A stretch of DNA of 64,000 bases from Rhodamnia argentea (Eukaryota; Streptophyta; Magnoliopsida; Myrtales; Myrtaceae), in the NCBI RefSeq assembly GCF_020921035.1, contig NC_063150.1, positions 13,702,001 through 13,766,000 on the forward strand, in the 5' to 3' direction. Made by a program: the position numbers and the translations under genes. Every line of letters begins with the position of its first letter. Within the stretch, counting starts at the first letter, position 1. Shown piece by piece: positions 1-13,452 of the stretch. The notes below the pieces were generated by a model. That model was given only the letters and a program-made list of their open reading frames with translations. It searched no databases and had not been told where the DNA came from.

Positions 1-330
1 CATAAGATGAATTAATGAAAAAATCATCCTGTAGATTGAATAGTTCCTGCTTTACTTGCTCATGAGAATTAAGAATTATGTACCGCGGCGAATGCATATT
101 GATAATCGTGCACTTGAAAAATATTTTCACTCAAACAAATGCACCCAAAGTATCATTTTCCCATTCCACGCCGGGATGATACTCTTTCAACTACATAGAG
201 CATGTCTTTTCGAAGTAGATACAATGGAATTAGGGTGTGCTCTAGAGATGAGTAGTGGAAGGCTGTTTTCAAGACTCGTAATGGAGATTACACAAGTTGA
301 TTGTCATGCTGTGTTGGCCTTTCAAATGTA
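1..330 (+). mobile_element. Decayed Ty3/gypsy reverse transcriptase fragment
   Basis: One forward frame reads like the start of a Ty3/gypsy reverse transcriptase. It has RMHIDNRAL (compare the family motif RMCVDxRALN), then FPF, a FQLH-like stretch where LDDxLDQLxGA is expected, and finally a remnant of the MPFGL block (CHAVLAFQM). The catalytic YxDD region is absent because similarity stops near 330. Several positions are substituted and there is no flanking gag or integrase, so this is a fossil. A second fossil of the same domain lies at 13.9-14.4 kb. Assignment rests on motif order, not on a database search. Confidence 0.5.
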
Positions 331-1490
331 GGGGTATCAAAAGTTCGGTTCGGTTCGATTTTTCATGACACCCGAACCGAATTATTTGTGTGTACATTAG
401 CTTTGAACCCATCTGCGATCCATCTGTTCGGTTTTTGGTTTTCTTTTTATTCTATTTTTTGCGCCGTTCTGAGAACTCAATCCGTTATGAGTGGATTATG
501 TTGTTTTTTAGTTCGGTTCGGTTTTGGTTAACCAAGTCGAAACTATCCGATCCGAGAGAAAAAAAATAATTTTTTTATATTATTATCCTAACCGAAATCT
601 GATCCGAACAAAAAATGCACGTAATTTTGGTTTGATTCAATTATGTTCCGGTATAAATTCGATTTTCAGTTCAATTTTATTCAAACGCTTGAAGTACCTT
701 TTATGCGCCTGATGAATCCAATATTTATGTACTTTTTGTTGTCAGAAAATTTTTTTCATTTGATTACGAAGCAACTGAAAAATTCATAAAAGCTTTCCCT
801 GAGTCAGGGATAAGCTTAAGAAAGTTACTTATGATAACCCGAAATTACGAGGCCGGCTGCAAAAATCATTGAAGGATTAAAGGGATCAAAATAAAAAAGC
901 ACTTTCTGAAGCTAGATATAAATTTGATAATTCATTGACCGAGAACAGTAGAAGCCCTTGTAGTCGAGGAAAAATACCAAAAATGTCTTTAATCTATTAC
1001 ATTACGTTTGTGTCAATTGAATTCTAGATTTTTAAATTGTGCCAAAAGAGTCTCAAACATTTTCACATTCTTTCAATTGAGTCTATCATGTCAATTTTGG
1101 CTAAAAATCGTTGACATGAACACTCGTCATCCTACGTAGCATGGCTGGGTTAACGTGGACATTCTTATTTTTATAAAATTCTTTCAGATAAGGTATCTTG
1201 TTGAAATATATTTAAGCTATTGATCCCACTTAGGAATTTACCCCGCTCGCTTTGAGCCTCTTAAATATTGTAGTATCAAATGGTTAAACTTCTTTTCACT
1301 ACTAAAGTGTTGTATTATCCCCACTCGCCTATGCTAACATAATGTCACTAACGATTGTCAAGTATCATAAGAAATGATCAATGTAAGAATTTTTCTATGT
1401 GGGGTCGTATTAATTGAGATTGTAATTTACCGTCCTATGAAAATTTACCGTTTACGGGATTAGTCTAATAAGGTAAAGATATAATGATTC
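331..1490. other. AT-rich non-coding stretch, no gene seen
   Basis: Mostly AT-rich sequence. At 340-540 there are repeated GGTTCGGTTCG-type words, which are common in plant dispersed repeats and resemble the terminal word GAGGTATCAA of the small transposon at 48981. No open frame has exon-like composition and no RNA gene is recognised. Confidence 0.4.
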
Positions 1491-2504
1491 TTAACTTGTC
1501 CAATATGGGCCTAGCTAGTGTGAGTCAAGTTGAGCCCGGTCCATAATGAAAGGGCACAGCGAAAAACTCTATAAATAGCGCTGAAGTCTCTCCTCTAACC
1601 CTAATGATTCATAAATCATCTCACATAAGGAAACAAGAGTTGTGAGGGACAGTTCATCAAGCCGGTTACACAGAGGGTTATGAAGGAGAAGATCTTGAGC
1701 TTGGACCGTCGTTATTTTGCCTAAAGAACGATGGATTCCAAATGAAACGCACAAACACTTTTCTTTCTCCATACAGAGTTCTATGTTCTAGTGATGTAGA
1801 TCATGGGATTGCTATCATAAGATTTTAGCATCTTATATATATGTGCTATTAGGGCATTCCATCTAAAAGTTTCAATTTATGCCCTTTTTCGAAATTTTTG
1901 TTAGATCAAATTGATTTTGACCAAATGTTCGGGCTCGTCTCATCAAGAAAAACATTTCGGTGGGTGGTGTGCCTCCATCGGAGGCCACATGCTCCCCCAT
2001 GCACGGCTTAAAAACACGGGGGAGGCGGCGTGTGTAATCGTCACGTCCCGACTCTCTATCTCGCGACATCCCTACCTTATTCGCCACTGGGTCACAAAGG
2101 ATAGCATCCAGGCACACTATCGACCAACTCAATTATGACGCATGCGGAAACGTGAACTCTCCCAGACAAACCAATATATAGGAATAGTAAAGCGGGAGAT
2201 AAACACAACAGTCATTCATGCAAAAGACAATTTCATTTCATAACAAGAACAGATGATCCTTAACCTTACAGAGCTACTAACTAACATATACAACCTCATG
2301 CTTCGGGGCGGCCCTCTAAGACTCTCAAAAAGATATAGGAGTTAGGTAAGGTTATACTCTCATCTACTCTCAAAAGACTACTCCACCATGGTCTTCCTCA
2401 ACGACTAAGCTCCACCCCAAAAAGTCCATCTCCACCTATGACCACTAGACATGGCCGTTATCAAAAGAAGATGAAAGGACTATCTCTGACGACCGAGAGG
2501 GTAC
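1491..2504. other. Repeat-like sequence with a TATA-like box; no gene seen
   Basis: CTCTATAAATAG at 1568-1579 is followed by a pyrimidine-rich leader-like stretch, as in an LTR promoter, but I could not find matching LTR ends. The segment 1911-2138 is open on both strands, which is a composition effect. The right edge (2438-2504) was continuous with 5898 onward before the LTR at 2505 inserted. Confidence 0.3.
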
Positions 2505-5500
2505 TGTCGCGACCCTCCTCGATCCGAAGAGGAAGATGGCTAATAGGTCACCCTTCCGGCCCGATTGCGTGTGGACCTTCGGACGCGGGCCTCTCCCAAG
2601 GCCCATTACCTAAATCGCAACGGAGAATAAAATCGAGTCGACCTTTCGGTGCGGTCCGGTGACATGTGCTACGTGTGCATGCCAAGGAGTCGGCACCAAT
2701 CATTTTGTGGAAGATATGATTGGAAACCGTATCGAATAGTCATGAGTTTCTATTCGATTCTACGAGAACCAGAGAAGTGGGTTTGGGGACTTAGTTACAC
2801 CAATTACCTTAATTGATGCTCTTTTGGTACCTAAGTTGAATGAATTTTTCTAATCTCGGATTTCATACGGACGAGTGGGGTACGAATCCTAAATCTAGGA
2901 GTTCATGCATATGGGAGTAACTATCCTAGCAATCACAATCAGTCAAAGTAAACGCGCAAATCAAGAAATCCATAACGTGAGGATAAATCGCATCAAATCA
3001 ACGTGGCATTCCTAGTATAGCTCTATCAGCTTAGGGAAAGGGAAATTCAAAGTATAAGAAGAGGTCATGAGTGATTTGGAAGTGATTCACCCATGAGGGG
3101 GCAAAATTGCAATTTTGAGAAAACTTGGGGACGATTTGCCAGAAAGGGCAAAATCGTCATTTCGGAAGAGATCTGGAGTGAGAAATGTTGAAAATAGGAT
3201 TTGCCACCTAAACCGACCCATTTCCTAATTTTCGACATTTTTTGGAATTTTCTGAAATTTTCTGGAGACAAATTACCCCTAAAGGGTAGAAATATCATTT
3301 TGGGAAAGATCGGGAAAAGAAATCTCAAAAATAGAATTGACCAGTTGATTGTGGCCATTCCACAATTTTTGAGAATTTCTAGAACTTTTTAGGAATTTTC
3401 TACACTTTTTCCTAATTTTTTTTGGATTTTCTATGATTTTTTTTCATTATGTTATTATTATTATTTATTCAAAGTTGGACCGGGTTAACCCGGTTAACAA
3501 ACCGGTCAACCCAATCCAAACCCGTGCTCGGCCCGGCACCCCTTCAAAACGGCGTCGCTTCTGCATATTATATTCAGATTTTCAAAAATCTCGCCCAAAG
3601 TTGAGCGACGCTCTAGATTGCGCCACATGGCGCATGCCCGTCGATCTGATTTTCTAACTGGAATTGACAGTCTAGATCAAAATGAGACTCAATCTCCACC
3701 GCACGATCTAATTACCGAAATCGCCTGTTGAGATCAAATAGCGCGACCAAATGTGACTGTTCGGTCTCAATCGATGATCAACGGTTCAAATCAAATGGTG
3801 TGATTAAATCTCAACCGTTTGATCTAACAATTTTTATTTTTTGAAAATGATTTTTGTTTTTGTTCGAATTTTCGAAAATCCGATCCAACAATCGGAATAG
3901 TGACACGCAGCCAAACCTACGCCGTGTGATCACAAATTTTTTTTTATTGAAAATCAGAATATTTTCCAAAAAAAAGAAGTGAATTTATTTTTCGAAAAAA
4001 CTAAGATCTCAACATGTAGCACGCTTTGGGCCGTCGGATCCAAAATCTTTTTTTGTTTTTTGTTTTCTATTATAACAACCTACCGATGTGGCTGCCACGT
4101 CGGCGACACATAAACGTTGACCAAGTCAACTTACGTTGACCTGTCAACGTCTTCGCTCGAGAAGATGACCGGCGCCAGCGATCTTCACCGACGCCTCGCC
4201 GGAAAACCATTTCCGACGTCCAAACTTACCCGAAATCCTTCGATTTTTGTATCAATCTAAACCTCATCTGTTCCACATCAACATATGCCCAAAACTTGAC
4301 GAAAATAACAGTGGAATCGCCATGAACGAAGCTCGAGAGCTTTCGGCCATGGCGGATGACCAGTGAATCGTTAGTCTAAAATCAAGCTAACAAACTCCAA
4401 GAATAGGTTTATGAAGGTCTAGAGAGCTTACCTACGGGCCGGATTGACCCGTGAACATCTGTGGAGGCCGAGATGCCGGGTTGCGGGTTCGAGCACGCCG
4501 GAGGGGTATAGGTCAACTCGGTACGTTTTTATGCAGAGAGAACGCGAACCAAGCACAGAAACACAAGTAGCCGAACATAAGAAACAACTCGAACAAAGAA
4601 TCTCGAAGAAACAATGATACATTTAAGCTAGGTCATTGGAAATTCCAGCTTAAAAACGACGGCGAAGCTTACTTGTTTCAGAGGTTGCGGAGGAATTGGC
4701 TCGGCGTGTTTCTAAGGTCGAGATGGAGCTAAGGGAGGTAGTGGCGTCGCCTAGCGTCATCCGAATCGTCGAGAGGTGAAACTCCGAGTTCTCCGGTTGC
4801 AGAGCTTCGGTGGCCCGGAAAAGCAATTCCCTCTCCTCTTTCTTTCTTTTCGTCCTCCTCCCCCTTTTTTTTTTTTTTTTTTTTGCGAGCCCCCTCTCCC
4901 CTTTCTAACCGATTAGCCTTTACCGTTAAACCTTCTCAAAGCTTCTTGGGGAAAATCAATTCCCAAAAACTGACTACCCCACTCTATCTTGCGCCTATGA
5001 AGCATTGGGGAAGATGATGAGCAGCGCCGGGTTGTCGGGTTGGATCCACCCGACCCCGCAGGGCCGGTTTGTGCGAAGGAAGGCCCAATTAAGGTAGCAA
5101 TTATCATTTTTTTACAAAATCGACACCAAAAATCACTTTCCCAACAAGGATTGCCTCTGAAAATGTGATTTTCATGAAAAATACCTTAGGAATTGAGTGA
5201 AATCCCCAAATGTTGGGTAGGATCCAAAAGTGATTTTTGCAAAATTGAAGTCCTTAGTGAAAGAATTAGCGTCAATTGAGCCTGTCATTGGATTCGGAAG
5301 GTCGAAAACTATAGGATAGGAATCATGGGGTTCCATGGGTGTCTCTTAGGAAGATTTAATTTCGGATTTGGCATTTTAGGGACTAAAGTGAAAGAATTTT
5401 TTGTGCAATTAAGTCCCTAGTGCCGAAATTGAGCAAATTAAAGTGCAATTGGATCAGAATGTGAAATGGAATGTTGAAGAACCATGTCAATACTCATAAG

Positions 5501-5892
5501 AAGTACAAAAAGAAAATGAAATGACTCGGATGGTATTTTTTATGCCTAATTCGAAGGGTGTACTTGTAAAAGAACACACAAATCCGAATTGAAATTTTCA
5601 AATTTCAAGAGATCAAAATGAAAAGGGAATTAAAATAAAAATACCGACTATTTTTCTGTATTTTTGTGACCTCAAATAGTATTTTTCTTGATTTTTTGGG
5701 AATTTTCCTATTTTCTGAAAAATATCAAAAAATGTGAAAAATATGAAAAATTATTTTTTGATCAAAAATGGTTCCTTGAGCTTGGCCAAGGCTACCAAAG
5801 TTGATTTTACAATTTTCCAATTTTTTATGAATTTTTTATGAATTTCCCAAAAATAAATGGGAAAAAGATTGATTAAAAACCGGGTGTTAGCA
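2505..5892 (+). mobile_element. Solo LTR, 3388 bp, with perfect 5-bp target duplication
   Basis: The element starts TGTCGCGACC and ends GTGTTAGCA, the TG...CA ends of an LTR. It is flanked by GGTAC at 2500-2504 and GGTAC at 5893-5897, a perfect 5-bp target-site duplication. It aligns along its whole length, in the same orientation, with 57901-61571; shared landmarks include the block around 2541-2600 (57959-58018), the block near 3060-3170 (58480-58560) and the AT-rich end. No gag or pol lies inside, so this is a solo LTR left by recombination. It is unusually long for an LTR. It contains a long T run at 4867-4884 and ACGTGG words near 4090. Confidence 0.85.
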
Positions 5893-7518
5893 GGTACAAC
5901 CTCCATATCGGACTCGAGATCCACTATCTTCCCATCGGTAGTATCGAGGTCCATTAGGCCCCCAAGCAAAAGCATAAACGGCCGGGTTATGAGGCCCTTC
6001 AAGCCCACGAGTTGGCTGAAGAGACCATCCCATCAAGAAAATATCGGGCCTTGAAGAGATGTGCCACAAGGTGTGGCATCCTCTCATTGACTCGGATTGT
6101 CGTGATGTAATGCTCCCAAACGTGCTCCGTGCCCGCAACCGGATAAGACGTGATATTAAATGACCGGTCAGACGAAAACCCGAATCTAGCGGGCTTCTCC
6201 ATCACTTCGAGCCCGAAAGGTTAAACGACGGAGTGAGAATAATCTCGGTGAGTCAACACCTAAGCTCGGCTAGGGTGTTGCTTCGCTCGTAACGTCCTAA
6301 CAAGCAATCACAACATCACGTAACGGATATCTCAATCACATGCAAGCTTACCTTCTAGTGGCCACACATAATGCGATGCATACGTGACATAATAGTCAAA
6401 CCGACCGATTCATTGACAAAACATCACATCACTTGTATGCACAGGACACCACATTTATTCCATTTACTAACAAATATGACCCATAGGTTTAGCATACTAG
6501 GCAGTTGGTGCTCTCCTGGCAAGATCAAGTATCGTCCCTTACTTCCAACGACGTCTTCTAATAGTCCATGTGACCCCACTCGACCAACCAGAAGACAACA
6601 ATTGTCGACACGACGCGAAGCTAACGGGAATCCTTATAAGGGTTTCGGTCCTTCACAAGTTGCGACCGACTAACGAACAGCCGTAAGATAATGATTAATG
6701 CACGTCCGATAATCAGAAAACAATGATTGCTAGGACGGACCAATCGGAAGATAATGATTGTCGGGATTCTCGATTACGTGACCACTCAAGTAATTCGACA
6801 TCCAGCCAATTCATTTCTTTGAATTTAGTCGAATGCTCATATACACATGCTCAAATATTTGGCTCAATGCCGTTTTCATGCTAAAACATGCACTTTGATC
6901 TCACATGTGGTCATATAAATGCACAATTAATTCGACTAACATTTCAAGCGGTTCGAGGCGACTAGCTCCCAATCAAACACTCGTGATAATCAATAGTCGA
7001 TTCAAACATTCAAATCAAACAATTCAAGAGACCATTAATCAAATGAAGGTAGTCAATTCCATTATCTATTCCAATTCCAATCAACAACGATGAAACAATC
7101 ACAATCAATCAATTCTAATTCTCAATTAGTCACAAATGACCTAGCTAATCAACTAACTTAACCAATTACGATCATTTATCCTAAACCAAGTCCTTAACAA
7201 ATCCGATCGTAATTAAACTACCTAAACACCTTAACGAGCTAATTAATCTAATGTCGAATGCAATTAGCATCCTAACCGAGAGTTAGGGGCTAACTCACTT
7301 GTCTAACAGACTTGGACAACCACGGCGATGGCGACGGCGACGGGGACGAACTCGGCTCTACTCGTCGAACTCTCGATGACACGCGGCCAAACTTGATCTT
7401 CGGGCTCCTCGATGACTCTCAAGTGATCCTCAACTTCAAGCTCGACCGTGGGTGGTCGGATGAGGCGACGACACTCCAAGATAGTAGTATTGGGGCTCGA
7501 GAGGGCGGCTGGTGGCTT
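5893..7518. other. Insertion-site flank and dispersed repeat, no gene seen
   Basis: 5893-6220 continues the sequence interrupted by the solo LTR. On the minus strand it has two adjoining open stretches (6205-5999 and 6008-5898) in different frames, suggesting a broken coding sequence that I do not recognise. 6230-7300 is AT-rich with locally repeated words such as GATAATGATT near 6685-6760. No gene can be supported. Confidence 0.3.
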
Positions 7519-10138
7519 GGGACAACCACGAACAGAAGCTATGTAGGGAGGAGTAGGGGCGGCCAAAATAGGGGATTGGACATCGGGTTTTGGTCTTGGA
7601 GGTTTCCGGGGCTTGTGGTGGCTTGACGGGCTGCGAGATGGTTTAGCCAAGGTCGAGGGCCTCCGGGGTGGGCGAGGGACGCAGCGACGGCGGCTGGACA
7701 TGGAGACGGAGCTCGAGCAAAAGAAGGATAGCTGCGATGCTAGAATAGGGCAAGGAATAGGGGAGGCTAGACGGGGTTGAATTGAGCTCCACGGGCGTTG
7801 AACGGCTTCCAAGCGCTCCGGGGGACATCGAGGGGTCGAGGACAATGGCTGGGAGTGGTCGGAGGGCGGCTGCGCTGGGTTGGAAGCAATGAAATAGAAG
7901 TGAATAGATTGGGGAAACTGAACAAGAGCGCTTGGGTGCAAGCTACTCGTGGGGTTGTCCGACGGCTTCCATAGTGGCTCGGGACGGTTGCGGTCGTGGC
8001 CGAGGGTCAGAGGAGTAGTGAGGTAGTGTTTGGGGGTGACGACAAGGCTGCCACGGCTCGAACAATCCACGGGAGCCGAGCAGGATAGGCTGGGCATCGA
8101 GGTCTCCCGAGGTTGTTCAACTGCTGTGGAGAGACACACGGCGGTCGAAAGGAGACATAGTGGTGGCGGAGTAGCGAAGCAACGGTTAAACGGAGTGGTT
8201 GTCGCACAAGACAGGAGAATGAAGGAGGAGAGGAGGAGGGGGGGGGGGGGGAAGGGAAGTCGCACAATAAGCAAGGAGAGAGAGAGAGAGAGTGTGTGTG
8301 TGTGTATGGGTGGGGGGTTTTGACCAAGATTTGACTAGGATGTGATTGATTGGTGGGGTTGACAAGAAGAGGGCCCACCTTTTGGGATTTGAATTTCTTT
8401 GGACTATAGTGAATAAAGGAGGGGCAAAAAGGTAATTTTTCATTTTAGGACTGAATGGATTTTTGGTGTACTGAAAGGGGGCATTTTGGTCTTTTCACAG
8501 GCCGGGGTCGGTCAAGGTTAGGCTCGGATGGGAGAATTTTGATCCTAAATCGCAGTGACTAAGATTTTCGAAACCTAATCTAATCTAAGCGACGCTTCGG
8601 GAATCGTCCAATAATCGTCACTTATATCCTTACGATCCAAAATAATTTACAAGCTAAAATTCAATTTTAATCATTTTATTGAATTAAGGCACTTTATAAA
8701 GGTCGAATTTCCAAGGCGTCACGGTGACCACGCGCTACAAGCACCGATCGTGGATTGGTCAACACATATAGTGTGTGGCATTGCCTGCGGCGTACACGGC
8801 AAACATGCATGGGACGCGTGGCAGATTTGTCTAGATCTATCATCGACAAGAGTTGTCGAGTCCCGGCCAAGGGCCGGCAACCCACGCCGATGTGGGTGAG
8901 GGTTTGTGGGCAATGGTTGCGGCTCTCACCCGGATCTTAACTCTCGCCCTCACCCAAGTCCGGCCGAGAGCCTACAAGCCCTCGCTTATGGTCAAGTGGG
9001 TTGCCGATCCCTTACCGACTATCCCCTAACCCTTGTTGCTTGTGCAACCATCTGTTCTTTTTTTTTTTTTAATTTAAATTCAGCTTTTTTCAAATTTAAT
9101 TTAATTTTTTAAAATTTTATTAGCTTGTTTTAAATTTTAGAAATCCACGTGGACTTTATTTTTCAAAAAATTTGCCACGCCGGATTAAAAGATTAATTAT
9201 AAATGACACTTAATCACTTTGGCCGAATTTCTCACTTGGAGGTATTTAAGCGATCATTTTTTCTCCGATTTAGTACTTAAGTGTATATTTGGTAACAATT
9301 TTAATCCATTCTGCTGTTCTTGAACAAGTTTTAGAGAAACAGAACGTGTTTGATAACTACATAAATTTTTTTCCCTAAAACAATTTTTTCATTTAAGTCA
9401 AATTATTACATCTTGTCACTGTAAAGTCAACCTATATAACATTACTAATAAAATGAATACGGATCATGCATAATCCATAAATTGTCTATTCATTTCGTGC
9501 CGCTATAACATCTATTTCTTTCATGGAATAATTATAATTTGTTAAGAAAAATGATATTGCTAAAGCCCTTTCATACAATACAAATCTAGTGATTTTTTAA
9601 AATTTTTTTAAGATAATTATTTTTATTTTCTAATTTATTTTTAAAAATATTTTTCTCTTTATTTAAAAACGTGTTTTTTTATTTTCATTTTATTTTCTAT
9701 TTTTATTTTCCTTCTTCTCTAGAGGTCGGAGACAACAACCGACGGCAGTGTACGGTAGCGATCGGCAATGTACGGCAGTAGTGGAGCGGGCCGATCGAGC
9801 TTTCTTCCTTGAGGCTCCGTTTTCTTCTTCTTCTTCTTCTTCTTCTTCTTCTACTTCTTTTTGGTCAAGGGAACAAAGTGAGAGCCTTTCATGAGCAAGT
9901 GGAAAGTTTTCATATTCACTACGATAAAGTCGAAAGTTTCAGGATATTTTTAAAAGCAAGAGTAAAGTTTTCAAGATTTTCTGGACTAATAAGATAGAGA
10001 TCTGGAATATTCCCTTTTTTCCAAAAAAAAAAATTATTCTTTTACGTGATAAATGACATTGTCAAGATTTTCACACTTATATAGTATATATTTTCATAAA
10101 TCTATTTTGTTTACTTGCTAAATCTGAGATCATGATTT
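7519..10138. repeat. Copy 1 of a 2.6-kb tandem segmental duplication
   Basis: The sequence from GGGACAACCACGAACAG (7519) to CATGATTTGG (about 10138) is repeated immediately downstream at 10139-12168. It has a GC-rich first third, a middle block ending in a T-rich run near 9058, and an AT-rich last third with a CTT microsatellite (9824-9854). The copies are clearly diverged but colinear. The GC-rich part is open over 300 codons on the minus strand (8274-7303), low-complexity Pro/Ser/Arg; I do not regard it as a gene. Confidence 0.75.
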
Positions 10139-12168
10139 GGGACAGCCACGAATAGAAGTTGTGCGGGGCGGAGCGGGGGCAGCCAAAATAGGCAATCGGA
10201 CGTCAAGCTTTGGTCTTGGAGGTTTCTAGGGCTTTGTGGTGGCTTGACGGGCTGCGAGATGGTTGAACCAAGGTCGAGGGCCTCCATGGTGGCCGAGGGA
10301 TGCGGCGACGGCGGCTGGACATGGCAACGGAGCTCGAGCAAAAGAAGGGCAGCCGCGGCGCTAGAACAAGGCAAGGAATAGAAGAGGTTGGACTGGGCTG
10401 AATCGGGCTCCACAAGCGTCGAACGACTTCCAACGGCTCCGGGGGACGTCGAGGGGTCGAGGACGACGACCGGGAGTGGTCGAAGGGTGACCGATTGGTG
10501 GGATCGACAAGAAGAGGGCCCACCTTTTGGGATTTGAATTTCTTTGGACTATAGTGAATAAAGGAGGGGCAAAAGGGTAATTTTGCATTTTAGGACTGAA
10601 TGGATTTTTGGTGTATTGAAAGGGGTTATTTTAGTCTTTTCACAGGCTAGAGTCGGTCAAGGTTAGGCTCGAACACTAGGATTTAGATCCTAAATCGCAG
10701 CGACTAAGATTTTCGAAACCTAATCTAATCTGACCGACCCTTCGGGAATCGTCTAATAATCATCGCTTACGTCCTTACGATCCAAAATAATTTACAAGTT
10801 GAAATTCAATTTTAATCATTTTATTGAATTTAGGCACTTTATAGAGGTCGAATTTCCAGGGCGTCATAGTGACCACGCGCCACAAGCACCGATCGTGGAT
10901 TGGTCAACGCATATGGTGCGCAATACTACCTCTGGTGCACATAGCAAACATGTGTGTGATGCGTGGCAGATTTGTCTAGATCCATCGTCGGAGAGGGTCG
11001 TCGAGTCCTAGCCAAGGGCCGGCAACCCATGCCGATGTGGGTGAGGGCTTGTAGGCAAGGGTCGCAGCCCTCACCCAGATTTAGACCCTCGCCCTCACCC
11101 AAGTCCGCGGCAGAGCTTGCGGGCCCTCGCTTGTGGTCAAGGGGATTGTTGAGCCCCTGCCGACTATCCTCCAACCCTTGCTACCTATGTAACCATCTGT
11201 TCTTTTTTTGTTTTTAAATTCATCTTTTAAAAAAAAAATTAAATTTTATTAGCTTGTTTTAAATTTTAGAAATCTACATGGACTTTATTTTTTAAAAAAT
11301 TTGCTACGCAAGATTAAAAGATTAATTGTAAATGACACTTAATCACTTTGGTAACGATTTTGATCCATTCTGCTGTTTTTGAACAAGTTTTAGATAATCG
11401 GAACGTGTTTGATAACTACACAATTTTTTTTTTCCTAGAACAATTTCTTCATTTAAGTCAAATCATTACGTCTTGTCACTATAAAGTCAACCTATATAAC
11501 ATTACTAATAAAATGAATATAGATAATGCATAATCCATAAATTGTCTATTCATTTTGTGCCGCTATAACATCTATTTCTTTCATGGAATAATTGTAATTT
11601 GTTAAGAAAAATGATATTGTTAAAGCCCTTTCATACAATACAAATCTATTGATTTTTTAATTTTTTTAAGATAATTATTTTTTTATTTTCTAATTTATTT
11701 TTAAAAATATTTTTCTCTTTATTTAAAATGCGTTTTTTATTTTCCTTCTTCTACAGAGGTCGGAGATAACAACCGGCGGCAGTGTACGGTAGCGATCGGC
11801 AATGTACGACGGTAGTAGAGCCGGGCCGGTCAAGCTTTTTCCTTGAGACTTCGTTTTTCCTTCTTCTTCTTCTTCTTTTTTTTTTTTTTTGATCGAGGGA
11901 ACAAAGTGAAAGCCTTCCACGAGCAAGTGGAAAGTTTTCATATTCACTACGATAAAGTCGAAAGTTTCAGAATATTTTTAAAAGCAAGAGTAAAGTTTTC
12001 AAGATTTTTCGACTAATAAGATAGAGATGCGGAATATTCTCTTTTTTCCAAAAAAAAAAAAATGACTCTCTTATGTGATAAATGAGATTGTCAAGATTTT
12101 CACACTTATATAGTATATATTTTCATAAATCTATTTTGTTTACTTGCTAAATGTTAGATCATGATTTG
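10139..12168. repeat. Copy 2 of the tandem segmental duplication, with an internal deletion
   Basis: This copy begins GGGACAGCCACGAATAG and runs to CATGATTTGG. Against copy 1 it lacks about 470 bp corresponding to 7870-8340, which removes the GA/GT microsatellite and poly-G run of copy 1. The boundary between the copies is direct, with no intervening sequence. It appears to be part of a retroelement or other dispersed repeat duplicated in tandem. Confidence 0.75.
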
Positions 12169-12658
12169 GTGATACCCTTTATCAAATGTTGCTGGCAAAA
12201 AGAGAATCAATTATCAAATGCTGGCCAGAAGATTAATTATCGAGCAACTATCTAAATGATTAACTATCAAGCAATCAACAGTGAAAATGGCCTGAGAGTA
12301 TCCGAGGAAAATTTTGTGAAAAAAGCAAAGTGAAAATGAAAAGAAATGAAGTAAGAAAACAAAGCAAAAGAAGGAAGGTCATTCTAATGGGCCCGCCTTA
12401 GCACGATCCCTCACTGCTAGGGGCTGTCTCGGGCTCAGGCCCAGGAGGGCTTCGTCCATGCTGGCATGACCCAGCATTGTTAGGTCAGAGGTTTGTTAAT
12501 ACACATGTTAGGACAATAAGAATTTGCTGAAGTTCAAGTCTTTTGCAAGCTTTGGCCAATTCAAAGCCTATTATAAGATAATGCACAAGTATGATGAGCC
12601 AAATTCAGATCTTGAGGGAGAAAGACAATATCGATGCACAATTTCCGGCGTGTAATAT

Positions 12659-13452
12659 AAAGATTGACGGGCTAATTCCCTAAGAAAGCACAAATTTTAG
12701 GTCTAATGATAATTCTGACCCGAACTCTTTTTGGTCTCATAAAAAAAGCACCAACTTTTTTTCATCTCATGAAAAAGAACAAATTTTAACTTGAGTTCCA
12801 AATCTAGCCCCTCTTAATTTGGAACCATTAGTTGCCCAACATAGTAATTTCACTTCATCAATAAATCCACGTGGCTTGTTGACGTGGATTTAAGATACTA
12901 TTCATCATCTTCTTGGTACGGAATATGAAGTTGTTCTTCTGCTTCGAGGAGGAGGCATGGCGGGGCTTGTTAAAAAAAGAAGGCTCTAGTCGTGAGCTTG
13001 GCGATCTCGTCCATGGCCTCTCTCTATGGGTGGTAATACACAACTTCGGATTTCAGTTAAATAGCTAATGCTTGCGGGTGAAGTAAAGGAGATGATAAAT
13101 AGGTTAACCATCGTCCTTCAAATTGTACCGGAGGTGAAGCAAATGAACAACTTCGAATTCCTTGCTAAGAAGACGATGAATATTGCCTTAAATCCGCATC
13201 GACAAGCCATGTGAATTTATTGAAGACGTGTAATTGCAACGTTGGGCAACTAATGGTTCCAAATTAAGGGGGACCGGATTTGGGATTTGAGTTAAAGTTT
13301 GTGATTTTTCATGAGATGAAAAAAGCTAGGGCCAGAATCGTCATTGGACCTAAAGTTGATGCTTTTTTATGAGACAAAAAAAAAAGTTGGGACCAGAATC
13401 GTCATTAGACCTAAAGTTGATGCATTTTTAGGGAATTAGCCCAAAGATTGAC
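12659..13452. mobile_element. MULE-like non-autonomous element with long TIRs and 10-bp target duplication
   Basis: AAAGATTGAC at 12659-12668 and 13443-13452 is a perfect 10-bp direct repeat bracketing a 774-bp element (12669-13442). The element begins GGGCTAATTCCCTAA and ends with its inverse, TTAGGGAATTAGCCC. The terminal inverted repeats extend about 280 bp, with several internal mismatches and small gaps; examples are the TAGGTCTAATGA block at the left and TCATTAGACCTA at the right. Long TIRs with a 9-11 bp duplication are the signature of Mutator-like elements. There is no transposase frame inside, so it is non-autonomous. Confidence 0.85.

Noticed and set aside
7303..8274. 323-codon open frame on the minus strand
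   Set aside because: Low-complexity Pro/Ser/Arg-rich, lies in a duplicated repeat, its counterpart in copy 2 is broken by a 470-bp deletion, and the opposite strand is also open.
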